A DNA stretch of 64,000 nt from an uncultured Lachnospiraceae bacterium (GCA_910578115.1 CAJTPO010000005.1:62001-126000); one strand, 5' to 3'. Shown: positions 8,952-17,936, numbered from the stretch's first letter. Program-made: numbers and translations. The notes: generated from the sequence alone by a model not told the origin.

Positions 8952-10526
8952 TTAACCTGCCGTATCAAGCTCTTTCATGATCGCACTCATCATCAGCACC
9001 AGCTCTGCATTCAGATCTATCTGATTCATGATCCCCCGGCTTTCGTCAACATTCTTATAATTACGACTGCCCGCTCCGTCCAGATAACTGACAGACTCCG
9101 CATTCCGCCCCAGCATATAATGCAGATGGTTTTGCAGCACCATGGCATACTCATGATTTGTTATGATATGATCCACGACGGTCAGTCTGGCAATATCCCG
9201 CAGCATTTCCGCAGCCCCGCCCTGCTTCTCATCAATATTAACCAGAAGCCCCGCATTCTTGGACGCTTCGGCAATTCGCTCTCCTTCCTGCATCAGGATC
9301 TTCATCACATCCCCGCACAGATTGACATCCACCTTCTGTTTTGTGGACAAATACGTCACACATCCCAGGAAAACAAAATCATTCTTCATTTCCGCGATCG
9401 GATTTTCCAGAAGATAATTCTTGACGACATTGTGATAGCCGCCCGATCCGGTAGCCCGGTATAATTCTGCAGCTGCGTGGAAATATTCCTCCTGCGTGAT
9501 GTCATTCAGATACTTCCCGGCATACCGGTATGCCCGGTCTGCAGCCTGCAGGCACTGTGTCGCGAATACTCTGTCATAGTCTTGATACAGATAACTGAAT
9601 TTCGCCAGCGTTGCAGCAAACCGGATTGTCACATTCATATTGATCCCGTCTACGTAGAGCAGATAACCCGACGCTTTATTATCCACACTGCTGACACCGG
9701 CGTACACCGCCCCACTTGTAGCGTCCTGCATCTTGAGAAGCCAGTCAATCTCATATTTCACTTCATCCAGCACGTCCGGTATCTCATTGCCGCTCTCGGG
9801 AATGCCCGCCTGATCATCAAACACCTCCGGATACAGCTCATATGCCAACAACAGATAATCGGCAGTCTGACAGCCTTTGGCCACATCTCTGTTGCTCATC
9901 TCATCCACATGCCAGCCGCCCGATACCTCCAGACTTACAGACGCCTCATCCTTCAACTGTGCTTCCCTTGCATGGCATGCATTCCTGGCCGCCTCACCGG
10001 CCAGCTCCGAAGAAAGTGTCAGCCCGCAGCGATTGTAATAGTACTTCTTCAACGCCGCATGATACAACTCCCCATACGGATTGTCTCCGATCACAAAGGT
10101 ATAGGACTGCCCTATCTTCGCTGCCTGTATATAGTAAGTACCGGCCGTTTCCAGCTCCGTAAAATCACCGTAGCAGATCTGTTCGTCCGTTCCTTCGGCA
10201 TTCTCTCTTTGTTCAATCTGTCCACTGTAAACCACCTGCCTGCTCTCGGCATCCACCACCGAAAAGGTGTCCGGAATTCTGTCCCCCTGAAACAGGGCCG
10301 TCTTATCGCTCTGACAGGCATACCCTACCTGATTCACCAGAATGCTGGGCAGGCTCTCGGGTACTTCATAATCGAATTCCGGCGACAGTCCCAGGGTGGT
10401 GATCTCCTCTCCCTCACTTCCCACCTGCAGCGTATCAAAAGAAAGCTCCGACACAGAACCACAGCCGGAAGTCAGAAGCACGCACAATATTATTACATTT
10501 ACTATTTTATAAAATCTCGTTCTCAT
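8952..10526 (-). CDS. GH9-like lipoprotein, apparently without catalytic residues
   Basis: A 524-residue predicted lipoprotein: signal peptide with lipobox LTSGC (Cys about 22), then a linker. Next is an N-terminal Ig-like domain (ILVNQVGYACQSDKTALF...YGDFTELETAGTYYI) as in cellulase family GH9. The (alpha/alpha)6-barrel region follows, recognisable from IPESGNEIPDVLDEVKYEIDWLLKMQD and HYMLGRNAESVSYLDGAGSR. The motif that carries the catalytic Asp pair, normally GGWHDAGDYGRYV, reads GGWHVDEMSNRDV. The C-terminal NPHHR and the catalytic Glu before IDWN are also missing (GIMNQIDLNAELV). The fold is probably kept while hydrolysis is lost, so sugar binding or a structural role is possible. AAGGA lies just before the ATG. 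Confidence 0.85.
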   Translation of the reverse strand: MRTRFYKIVNVIILCVLLTSGCGSVSELSFDTLQVGSEGEEITTLGLSPEFDYEVPESLPSILVNQVGYACQSDKTALFQGDRIPDTFSVVDAESRQVVYSGQIEQRENAEGTDEQICYGDFTELETAGTYYIQAAKIGQSYTFVIGDNPYGELYHAALKKYYYNRCGLTLSSELAGEAARNACHAREAQLKDEASVSLEVSGGWHVDEMSNRDVAKGCQTADYLLLAYELYPEVFDDQAGIPESGNEIPDVLDEVKYEIDWLLKMQDATSGAVYAGVSSVDNKASGYLLYVDGINMNVTIRFAATLAKFSYLYQDYDRVFATQCLQAADRAYRYAGKYLNDITQEEYFHAAAELYRATGSGGYHNVVKNYLLENPIAEMKNDFVFLGCVTYLSTKQKVDVNLCGDVMKILMQEGERIAEASKNAGLLVNIDEKQGGAAEMLRDIARLTVVDHIITNHEYAMVLQNHLHYMLGRNAESVSYLDGAGSRNYKNVDESRGIMNQIDLNAELVLMMSAIMKELDTAG

Positions 10527-10617
10527 TTTCCTTCAAATCTTTCGTTAATCTAAACCAGAGTCTGTCTCTTTCCCAGCCTGCCAAAATGACACTACCGTTT
10601 GACCAAGCTCTATTCTA

Positions 10618-11799
10618 TCACAAAAATCCGCTTTCTTCATCATAATAAACAACATTTCCATCAATAATTGTACATAAAACGCTGGTAAATACTTCCATGG
10701 GATTACCGTCGAAGATTGCCACATCTCCATCCTTCCCCACTGCCAGACTCCCCACACGGTCCTCTACACCACAGATCCTGGCTGCATTGATGGTGATGGC
10801 ACGAAGCCCTTCTTCCGGCGGCATCCCTTCCTTCACCGCCAGTCCCGCACAGATGGGCAGAAACTGTATCATAGACACCGGATGATCCGTTGTTACAGCC
10901 GTCAAAATGCCCTCTCTGCTCAATATTCCCGCCGTCTTAAAAGCCATATTTTTGACCTCTATCTTATTTCGGCTGGCCATATCGGGGCCTACGATCGCCG
11001 GAAATCCTGCTTCCTTCAATTCTTCCAGGATCAAATGTCCTTCACTGCAGTGGTCCAGCGTCATATGGAGACCGAATTCCTTCGCAATGCGTACCGCTGT
11101 CAGGATGTCATCCGCTCTGTGTGCATGTGCCTTTAAAGGAATCTCACCGTCCAGCACCGGCAGCCAGCACTCATAGCGAAAGTCCGGAGGCAGATCCGGA
11201 TTCCCGTTCTTCTTCTTCCGATAATTACACGCTTCGGTCAATTCCCCCCGAAGCATTGCCGCGACAGCCATCCTTGTAGCCGGAGAGGTGTTCTGACCCG
11301 CATAATTGACCTTGGGATTTTCGCCGAAAGCCACTTTCATCGCCGCGGGAGCCTTGACAATCATACGATCGATACACCTTCCATGTGTCTTCAAAAAGAC
11401 AAACTGGCCACCCACTACGTTGGCGCTTCCCGGCCCGATCATTGCCGAAGTGATGCCGGCCTGTATTGCATCATTAAAGGCAGCATCCATCGGATTGATC
11501 GCGTCGATCGCCCGCAGATATGGGGTAATGGGGTCCACATTTTCATTGCAGTCATCCCCCTCCATACCCTTCTTTTCCTCCGTGATCCCCATATGGCAAT
11601 GGGCCTCTATGATCCCCGGCATTACCAGATTGCCCCTGGCATCCAGGATCCGCACCCTGTCCTCTCCTTTCCATCTGCCCGGTTTACAGTCCTTCATATC
11701 TCCCAGCGCCGTGATCTTTCCGTCCTCGATCTGCAGATAGCCATCCTCATAGTCCCGTGCTTCCATTGTCTTGATATTTCCGTGAATGATAACCAGCAT
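10618..11799 (-). CDS. Amidohydrolase family protein
   Basis: A 393-residue metal-dependent hydrolase of the imidazolonepropionase-like branch. The first metal pair is IEAHCHMG (HxH) near residue 68. Later histidines lie in LKAHAHRADDI and LDHCSEGH, and the metal Asp in VTTDHPVS near residue 308. The N- and C-terminal strands (IIHGNIKTM, GSLAVGKDGDVAIFDGNP) form the usual composite beta-sandwich. No signal peptide is seen, so it is cytoplasmic. Its substrate cannot be told from sequence. GGAG precedes ATG 11799. It lies 91 bp upstream of the GH9-like gene on the same strand; co-transcription is possible. Confidence 0.88.
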   Translation of the reverse strand: MLVIIHGNIKTMEARDYEDGYLQIEDGKITALGDMKDCKPGRWKGEDRVRILDARGNLVMPGIIEAHCHMGITEEKKGMEGDDCNENVDPITPYLRAIDAINPMDAAFNDAIQAGITSAMIGPGSANVVGGQFVFLKTHGRCIDRMIVKAPAAMKVAFGENPKVNYAGQNTSPATRMAVAAMLRGELTEACNYRKKKNGNPDLPPDFRYECWLPVLDGEIPLKAHAHRADDILTAVRIAKEFGLHMTLDHCSEGHLILEELKEAGFPAIVGPDMASRNKIEVKNMAFKTAGILSREGILTAVTTDHPVSMIQFLPICAGLAVKEGMPPEEGLRAITINAARICGVEDRVGSLAVGKDGDVAIFDGNPMEVFTSVLCTIIDGNVVYYDEESGFL

Positions 11800-11882
11800 A
11801 TTCTACTCCATTTCCATACTGCCTTTGCCGCATCCAGGTCCGGACTTCCCATGACGGGCCTGTCCTTTAGTCCATTTTAAAC

Positions 11883-11952
11883 AATCGGGAGAATCGTAAC
11901 TGGCCACCCGGATGCGCATTTACCGCTCCTGACATGCCACATTCTCCCGATT
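11883..11952 (-). repeat. 12-bp inverted repeat with 46-base loop
   Basis: AATCGGGAGAAT at 11883-11894 is exactly repeated inverted at 11941-11952, downstream of the spoIIQ-like stop. On the minus strand it is followed by GTTTAAA, a weak T run. It may be the 3' end structure of that gene or an unnamed structured RNA. Confidence 0.55.
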
Positions 11953-11998
11953 TGCTTCCAGCCGCAGCTGTATTTCAATACTTGTGCTCCTGAGCAGC

Positions 11999-13024
11999 CT
12001 ATTGTAATTTCGTCATTGGATTTACCGGCTCACCGTCCTTAGTCAGCTTGAAATATACATTCGTCCCCTCCACGCTGTAGTACTTGGTGGGCGCCGCTAC
12101 GGTTCCAATTCCGTCTCCCACAGATACATAGCTTCCTTCGGATACCGTTATATTTTCCAGCTGTCCGTATGTCAGTTCATAACCGTTGCCGAGATCCATC
12201 ACTACCATATTCCCGATCGTCGGGTCATAAGCAACGGACGTGACGCGTCCATTAGCCGCAGCCGTAATGCTCTCACCCTGGTTCGCCGCAATGACTATCG
12301 CCGGGTTGTATTTATACTGCTGTAACGTAGGGAAGAACACAGTCTGATCCATGCTGTAATTGATCAGCACATCGCCGACGATCGGCCAGACCAGATTATC
12401 CTCTTCTTTAAAATCCAGCGTCGGCTGCACGGTTGTGGAAATTGCTTCCGCCGTCTCCGTCTCTTCACTCTTTCTGGCCGTGTCCACCGACTCATCAAAC
12501 ATGCCGGCTTCCTGCTCTTCGTCCTCTTTCTTCTTACGCTTCTCCTCTTCCTGCAGCCCTTCCAATTCCTGGATCTTATCCTCGTCCACGCTGCCGGCTT
12601 CCCGCTCCTTCTCCTGCACCGCCTTCTTATCCTTTAACTCCTGATCAACGGCATCCTTATCCTTCTTATTGTCTTTCTTAGCCGAAAGCCTGTCCTCAGT
12701 GGTTTCTTTCTTAGCCGAAAGCCTGTCCTCGGTATTCTCCACATTCTGGGAATTTGCTTCCTGAAAACTTGGATCATAATCCAGATCGTCAGTTCCAACC
12801 TCCGCGAACAGCGTATCCAGCTCTTCGCCGGACATCATATTCTCCGCCGTCATATTATTGCTCTTCTCGATCGCCTCGAAATCTACCACATAATCTTCCT
12901 TTTCGGCATTGTTGTTTCTTTTCACAAAAACACCGGTAACTGTCAGTGCCGTCAAGACCAGCACAGACGATGTCAACATAATGATCCGCTCTTTCCTGAT
13001 ACTGTTTCTATTCCTTCTTCCCAT
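11999..13024 (-). CDS. spoIIQ: SpoIIQ-like protein with degenerate LytM (M23) domain
   Basis: A 341-residue membrane protein: short basic cytoplasmic tail, one TM (about residues 16-34), a long charged Lys/Glu-rich linker (about 60-190), and a C-terminal M23-like beta domain. In the linker, TEDRLSAKK occurs twice in tandem. The C-terminal domain keeps the fold signature (NGRVTSVAYDPTIGNMVVMD, GSYVSVGDGIGTV). The zinc-ligand positions are replaced: the HxGxD site reads NPAIVIAAN and the HxH site reads NVYFKL. SpoIIQ is the forespore partner of SpoIIIAH in engulfment and carries a LytM domain. The adjacent spoIID-like gene supports the call. AGGAGG precedes the ATG by nine bases. Confidence 0.8.
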   Translation of the reverse strand: MGRRNRNSIRKERIIMLTSSVLVLTALTVTGVFVKRNNNAEKEDYVVDFEAIEKSNNMTAENMMSGEELDTLFAEVGTDDLDYDPSFQEANSQNVENTEDRLSAKKETTEDRLSAKKDNKKDKDAVDQELKDKKAVQEKEREAGSVDEDKIQELEGLQEEEKRKKKEDEEQEAGMFDESVDTARKSEETETAEAISTTVQPTLDFKEEDNLVWPIVGDVLINYSMDQTVFFPTLQQYKYNPAIVIAANQGESITAAANGRVTSVAYDPTIGNMVVMDLGNGYELTYGQLENITVSEGSYVSVGDGIGTVAAPTKYYSVEGTNVYFKLTKDGEPVNPMTKLQ

Positions 13025-13159
13025 GAAACCTTGCCTCCTGTTATTATTTTCAGGTTACTTCTCACGGTCCTGCCGCTCACAGCAACCCTCCTACCTCTCT
13101 CCGAACATTACGGACCACATCCGCCGCATTCGGAAATACGTAATATCGCTTTCGAGTGT

Positions 13160-13188
13160 AAGATGACCTTCTCCGGTGCGACTTATGC
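13160..13188 (-). promoter_or_regulatory. Possible forespore (sigma-F/G type) promoter of spoIIQ-like gene
   Basis: On the minus strand GCATA, a 15-base spacer and GGTCATCTT, about 135 bases upstream of the start. This partly matches the sigma-F pattern (GYATA, then GGnnAnAnT). Confidence 0.4.
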
Positions 13189-13255
13189 ACATATCCCGGA
13201 TGATCATCCTGCACTGTGCAGGTACATGGTGTTAGTCTTACCCATTTTTGACAGG

Positions 13256-14248
13256 TTATTCAAATTTTGTTAATTCTGTCCTGTAAAAAAAATTCTCAAG
13301 TATCTGATCATATGTTTTCCCGTTTAAGGCCATACAGTTGGCGCTGTACTGACTCATACCAAATCCATGTCCAACTCCCGCCACCCGGAAGATCACTTCT
13401 CTTTCCTCCCTTTCCATCTCAAATGATGCCGACGGCAGGTCGAAGAGATAGCGAAAAGTCTCTCCGTCAATCTGCTCCGCCTCCCCATCCTGCTTAAGAA
13501 AAGACACGCCGGTTACGTAACCGGCAGTATCATACGTCAGTTTCACCTCTTCCCATAGCTCCTGCTCGGAAAATGCTCCTGTAAGCCGGCTTTGTACGGC
13601 TCGAAGATAATCTGTCTTCGATACCCTGACCGTGCTGCTGTAATTTTGTGCCGCCTTATCCTGAATACAGGACACGCTCCGCAGATACGGCCTTTGATCC
13701 GTGTCCCACACTTCAGCCGCATCTCTTGTCCCGCCATTGCTTATCTGAAAATAAGACGCCTGAATCGGTTCTCCCTGACAGCACAAATACAGTCCGGCCG
13801 TCTCATCAACCGCCTGCTTCCAATTCCGGAATCTTTCCGAAGAAATATCCATCTCATACCATTTACTCTGTCCGGCACCAGACAACAGAAGTTCCTCCCC
13901 CTCCTGTTTTGCAATCGCCTGGACCACCTCTGTTCTCAGAAGCACCGACTGCGCTTTTAATGCCTCTTTCTCATAAGTTTCCGGCATCACCGTGCTCAGC
14001 TTATAGACCAGATACTCCTCCATGGGAATTTCCCAGACTCCCCAGTCCATCGAGACCCGGATCCTGTATCCCACTTCTCCCTCCAGATTCACCTTGTTAT
14101 CCTGTCGCAGTTTTGCCGTTTCTTCCCCCACATGCCCCCACAGGCTGGCGCATACATAGGGCAGCAAAAAAACAAACAAAAGAAAGCCTCCGGCATCTCT
14201 TTTGTTTGTTCTTTTTAAGACGATTCTATTATACTTCACACAAAACAC
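13256..14248 (-). CDS. spoIID: SpoIID-like protein (SpoIID/LytB domain), altered active site
   Basis: A 330-residue protein with one N-terminal TM (FLLFVFLLPYVCASLW) and a SpoIID domain. The domain shows MEEYLVYKLS, EKEALKAQSVLLRTEV and GHGFGMSQYSA. SpoIID is the lytic transglycosylase that trims peptidoglycan during engulfment in the mother cell. Its catalytic Glu lies in an AAEMP-type motif. Here that motif reads STVMP, with Val in place of Glu, so activity is doubtful. The first in-frame start is GTG 14248; GTG 14239 is a little better placed after GGGG. A small hairpin (CCACATA...TATGTGG) lies over this start region. The spoIIQ-like gene is directly downstream. Confidence 0.83.
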   Translation of the reverse strand: MFCVKYNRIVLKRTNKRDAGGFLLFVFLLPYVCASLWGHVGEETAKLRQDNKVNLEGEVGYRIRVSMDWGVWEIPMEEYLVYKLSTVMPETYEKEALKAQSVLLRTEVVQAIAKQEGEELLLSGAGQSKWYEMDISSERFRNWKQAVDETAGLYLCCQGEPIQASYFQISNGGTRDAAEVWDTDQRPYLRSVSCIQDKAAQNYSSTVRVSKTDYLRAVQSRLTGAFSEQELWEEVKLTYDTAGYVTGVSFLKQDGEAEQIDGETFRYLFDLPSASFEMEREEREVIFRVAGVGHGFGMSQYSANCMALNGKTYDQILENFFYRTELTKFE

Positions 14249-14326
14249 CCCACATATATAACTATTCCTATGTGGTTTCTTCCCTTTTTATAACCATATC
14301 ACAGCGGATAACCCTGCCGCATCTTC

Positions 14327-15403
14327 CTACCGCGCAAGATCCAGGTGCTGTACGGTGGACACCATACCACTCTCATACAGGAAGATCCCCGTACTCCTGA
14401 TCATGGCATTGCTGTGGTTATCCTTCTCGGAATTGAGGGCAAACTGTGTTGACACCTTTCCCAATCCGATCGCACCCACGCCCAGGTCCGACAGATGATA
14501 CAGCTTATCATCGCCGTTCTCATCCTTCGTCCAGATCAGCAGCTTCTCCCATATCGGATCCGCCTCATCGATCCATCCGTTTCCGTCGGCATCGTATTTC
14601 GCCAGATCGGCAAAACCGTCGCCCGACTTCGTCCCGAAAAGCTCGCTGCCGTCGTTGATCTCCCCGTCACCATTCAGATCCAACGCCAGAAAACCGCTGC
14701 CGGCCTTAAGCTTTGATATTTCTTCCTCCTCACCGTCCTGATCCAGGTCAAAGAAAAATTTCTGATCCGACACCTGCGCAACATTCGTATCCAGATTGAT
14801 CACCAGCGGATCACAGAACTTCACAACTTCCGTCGTATAAGTTTCTTTGTAGTATTCTTCAAATCTACGGCTCATGGAAAACTCCAGATTGAAAGACAGC
14901 TCTCTCCCGTCCGCTGTCTTGACCATTCCCTGGGTAGCAAACGTCGTATGTTCCTCTTCCATGTGGTAGTACTCATTCGTGAACGTATTCACCTGATAGA
15001 CAGTTGTCCCGCCGTTCATCCCAAAGTCATTCGGCGTTCCCAGGATCTCCTGTTCGCTGACATTCTCACCGCGAAACCGGAAAAAAAGATCCATCAAAAA
15101 ACGCACGCACTGCTGCCTGATCGTCATAACGGGATCCTGTCTTCTCTCTGTTCCCGAAACTCTTCCCGTATTGGATAAATTCTTAAAATGTGTTGTGATG
15201 TCGCCCAAATTCGCAGTGTTCTTCTCATTCCCGCCGGTCTGTTCCGTATCATCACCGGTGCTGACCAGACTTCCAAAGAAACCGCCAAGACTGCTGTTCA
15301 TGCTTCCCGTACGCCGCATCGTGGAACCTGCCACAGATCTCGCCGTCACAGAAACATACTTTCTGGAAGACTGCATTCCCATTACACTGGAATCGATCCT
15401 CAC
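14327..15403 (-). CDS. EF-hand-like calcium-binding protein, conserved unknown family
   Basis: A 358-residue protein starting at GTG 15403 (VRIDSSVMGMQSS), five to six bases after AAAGGAGG. The N-terminal half is low complexity and Thr/Ser-rich. The middle contains ELSFNLEFSMSRRFEE. The C-terminal half carries acidic loops of EF-hand type: DLDQDGEEE, DLNGDGEINDGSELFG and DADGNGWIDEADPIW, then IWTKDENGDD. It ends with a conserved-looking RSTGIFLYESGMVSTVQHLDL. I recall this C-terminal arrangement from uncharacterised proteins in many motile bacteria. No signal peptide or TM is seen. A flagellar-type promoter lies upstream. Function unknown. Confidence 0.75.
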   Translation of the reverse strand: MRIDSSVMGMQSSRKYVSVTARSVAGSTMRRTGSMNSSLGGFFGSLVSTGDDTEQTGGNEKNTANLGDITTHFKNLSNTGRVSGTERRQDPVMTIRQQCVRFLMDLFFRFRGENVSEQEILGTPNDFGMNGGTTVYQVNTFTNEYYHMEEEHTTFATQGMVKTADGRELSFNLEFSMSRRFEEYYKETYTTEVVKFCDPLVINLDTNVAQVSDQKFFFDLDQDGEEEEISKLKAGSGFLALDLNGDGEINDGSELFGTKSGDGFADLAKYDADGNGWIDEADPIWEKLLIWTKDENGDDKLYHLSDLGVGAIGLGKVSTQFALNSEKDNHSNAMIRSTGIFLYESGMVSTVQHLDLAR

Positions 15404-15599
15404 TATAACCTCCTTTTGCCAAGACCCCATCCCTGCCTGTCTGTGCCACCGACTGCACCTTCCGTGATGCATGGCAATAGAAAGGACGGCACCCTTAAAG
15501 AAAATCCTTTTCCCTTAAAAAATACCGTCCGTGGTCTATACATTATTCAAATTCAAGAAACAATCGTCTGGCCAGGATCAACCGCCCCTCGTATTCTAT

Positions 15600-15627
15600 A
15601 TATCGGACGACGATTTCAATTCCTTTA
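15600..15627 (-). promoter_or_regulatory. Candidate sigma-28 (sigma-D) promoter
   Basis: On the minus strand TAAA, 16 bases, TCCGATAT, close to the flagellar sigma pattern TAAA-N15-GCCGATAT. The TAAA overlaps the stop of the upstream hydratase gene. Between it and the EF-hand-like gene are a weaker sigma-A-like pair and a GGACGG...CCGTCC inverted repeat (15484-15530). Confidence 0.55.
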
Positions 15628-17919
15628 GACCCTGTTATAATTGATCAGACATCCTTTCAGGATGATCTGTCTCTCTTCATCCGTCAATTCACCCAGCCGC
15701 AGGGTAAACTCTGTCAGCATATTCGTCTCAACAGACACTTTATAAGCCGTAATCTCCTCTGCTTTCTCCTCCACTGCCTGCCTGATTCCCGGGAAAAACA
15801 GATAATCCAGATTCTTAAACGGCAGCTCTCCTTCCTCGATCAAAAACGGCAGCATGCCCCAGTTGATCAGGTTGGAGCGGTAACGCTTGGTCGCATATTC
15901 GTTGGCGATATTGGCCCAGCCGCCCAGTACCTTCTGACAGCTTGCCGCCTGCTCTCTGGCGGAACCGTCGCCCGGCTTCACTGCAAAAATGGTGGAGCCA
16001 AATCCCGTATTCTCATGGGATGCGTCTGCAAACCGCTCTTTGATCACATTCATCACCGGCTTTACGTCCGGATGCGCCTGACAGGGATGCTCTCCCTGCA
16101 TTCTCGCCTTCTCCGCCTTCTGGATATCCCTGGCTCTTCCCACATATTCCGGATCCTTTCTGGACAGGGTAAACTCAGCCAGCCCAAGCGGATTGGAGCG
16201 ATAGGAGGATGTTTCCCCGGAAGGAATCAGTTCGTCCGTCGTGGTCACCGGATCATGGATCTCAGATACCACACGCAGCACCAGATTCTCCGGCAGCGCC
16301 CCCATAGCCGGCCAGTCCTTGATATTTGGCCCAAACTGGATCTCTACCGTCTCATCTGCCACACCTTGAGAATCAAATACTCGGTTCTTGTAAATATTTG
16401 CATCAAAATGGTACTTATATTTCGTCAACTCACCGTCAAACTCCGTGGCTGACGTAAGCACACCCTTGTTGGCTGCCGTCGCCGCGATTGAGCGGGCGTC
16501 CATAAGCGCCACAGAGGAAATCTGACCGTTCTGCAGCTTGGAGCCTTCTCTGTTCGGGAAATTCCTTGTAGAGTGGCGGATACTGAACGCATTGTTGGCC
16601 GGCGTATCGCCCGCACCGAAGCATGGGCCGCAGAATGCCGTCTTAAGGACTGCTCCCGTCTCCAGGATCGCTGCCGCACAGCCATTCTTGATCAATTCCA
16701 TATAAACCGGCATGGAGGCAGGATAAACACTTAACGTAAAGCCGTCCGCACCGATATAAGAACCTCGTAAGATGTCAGCCGCCGCACAGATATTCTCAAA
16801 TCCGCCGCCCGCACAGCCGGCAATGATCCCCTGGTCCACCATAAATTTACCGTCTACCACCTTGTCCCGCAGAGAATAGGGCACCGCATTATCCAGGCTC
16901 ACTTTCGCCCGCTCCTCCACATCATGGAGAATATCCTGCAGATTCGCATTCACCTCATCGATGGTGTAAGTATTACTGGGATGGAACGGCATGGCGATCA
17001 TCGGCCTGATCTTCGACAGATCTACCATGATCATACCGTCATAATATGCCACCTCGCCCGGATTCAGCTCCTGATATTCCTCCACTCTGCCATGGATCTC
17101 ATAGAATTCTCTAATCGTCTCATCCGTCCGCCAGATAGAAGACAGGCATGTGGTCTCCGTGGTCATCACGTCAATACCGATCCGAAAATCCGCACTCAGA
17201 TTGGACACGCCCGGTCCTACAAACTCCATCACCTTATTCTTCACATAACCGTTACCAAACACCGCTCCGATGATCGCCAAAGCCACATCCTGCGGTCCAA
17301 CGCCCTTAACCGGTTCCCCGGTCAGATAAACACCCACAATGCCCGGCATATTAATATCGTAAGTCTGGGACAACAGCTGCTTTACCAGTTCCGGTCCGCC
17401 CTCTCCCATGGCCATAGTGCCCAGCGCCCCGTACCGTGTGTGGGAATCGGATCCCAGGATCATCCTGCCGCCACCCGCCATCATCTCGCGCGCATACTGG
17501 TGAATGACTGCCTGATGCGGTGGCACATAGACGCCGCCATACTTCTTCGCACAGGTCAGTCCAAACATATGATCGTCCTCGTTGATCGTACCGCCCACCG
17601 CACACAGAGAATTATGGCAGTTGGTCAGCACATACGGAATCGGAAATTTCGTCAGCCCCGATGCCCTGGCTGTCTGTATAATCCCCACAAAGGTAATATC
17701 ATGGGATGTCAACTTATCAAACTTGATCTTCAGCTTGTCCATACTGCCGGAAGTATTGTGCTCCTGCAGGATCCCATAAGCTATGGTATTCTTTGCCGCC
17801 TCCGCTTTGGAGACCTCCTGTCCGGTCCTGCTCTTTATCTGCACTGCGGCTTCCGCTCCCTCAGGAATGACTTCCGTTCCATGCAGCAGATATGCGCCGC
17901 TTTCCATTAATTGAATCAT
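15625..17919 (-). CDS. Aconitase-superfamily hydratase (YbhJ-like)
   Basis: A 764-residue cytoplasmic protein of the aconitase superfamily, predicted to hydrate or dehydrate a carboxylic acid with a [4Fe-4S] cluster. Visible motifs are LTNCHNSLCAVGG, LGSDSHTRYGALGTM, QGIIAGCAGGGFEN and TAFCGPCFGAGDTPANN, which supply cluster cysteines. The C-terminal swivel domain includes a ATKRYRSNLINWGMLPF segment, the place of the usual RGS(S/T) substrate loop. The length matches the E. coli YbhJ-like branch rather than classical AcnA (about 890) or AcnB. The true substrate is unknown; aconitate is only one option. AGGAG precedes the ATG by seven bases. A long structured leader lies upstream. Confidence 0.85.
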   Translation of the reverse strand: MIQLMESGAYLLHGTEVIPEGAEAAVQIKSRTGQEVSKAEAAKNTIAYGILQEHNTSGSMDKLKIKFDKLTSHDITFVGIIQTARASGLTKFPIPYVLTNCHNSLCAVGGTINEDDHMFGLTCAKKYGGVYVPPHQAVIHQYAREMMAGGGRMILGSDSHTRYGALGTMAMGEGGPELVKQLLSQTYDINMPGIVGVYLTGEPVKGVGPQDVALAIIGAVFGNGYVKNKVMEFVGPGVSNLSADFRIGIDVMTTETTCLSSIWRTDETIREFYEIHGRVEEYQELNPGEVAYYDGMIMVDLSKIRPMIAMPFHPSNTYTIDEVNANLQDILHDVEERAKVSLDNAVPYSLRDKVVDGKFMVDQGIIAGCAGGGFENICAAADILRGSYIGADGFTLSVYPASMPVYMELIKNGCAAAILETGAVLKTAFCGPCFGAGDTPANNAFSIRHSTRNFPNREGSKLQNGQISSVALMDARSIAATAANKGVLTSATEFDGELTKYKYHFDANIYKNRVFDSQGVADETVEIQFGPNIKDWPAMGALPENLVLRVVSEIHDPVTTTDELIPSGETSSYRSNPLGLAEFTLSRKDPEYVGRARDIQKAEKARMQGEHPCQAHPDVKPVMNVIKERFADASHENTGFGSTIFAVKPGDGSAREQAASCQKVLGGWANIANEYATKRYRSNLINWGMLPFLIEEGELPFKNLDYLFFPGIRQAVEEKAEEITAYKVSVETNMLTEFTLRLGELTDEERQIILKGCLINYNRV

Positions 17920-17936
17920 GGCAAACTCCTCTCTTT

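Noticed and set aside
16924..17910. A 328-codon plus-strand frame opposite the hydratase gene
   Set aside because: It is His/Arg-rich antisense noise opposite a well-supported aconitase-family gene.
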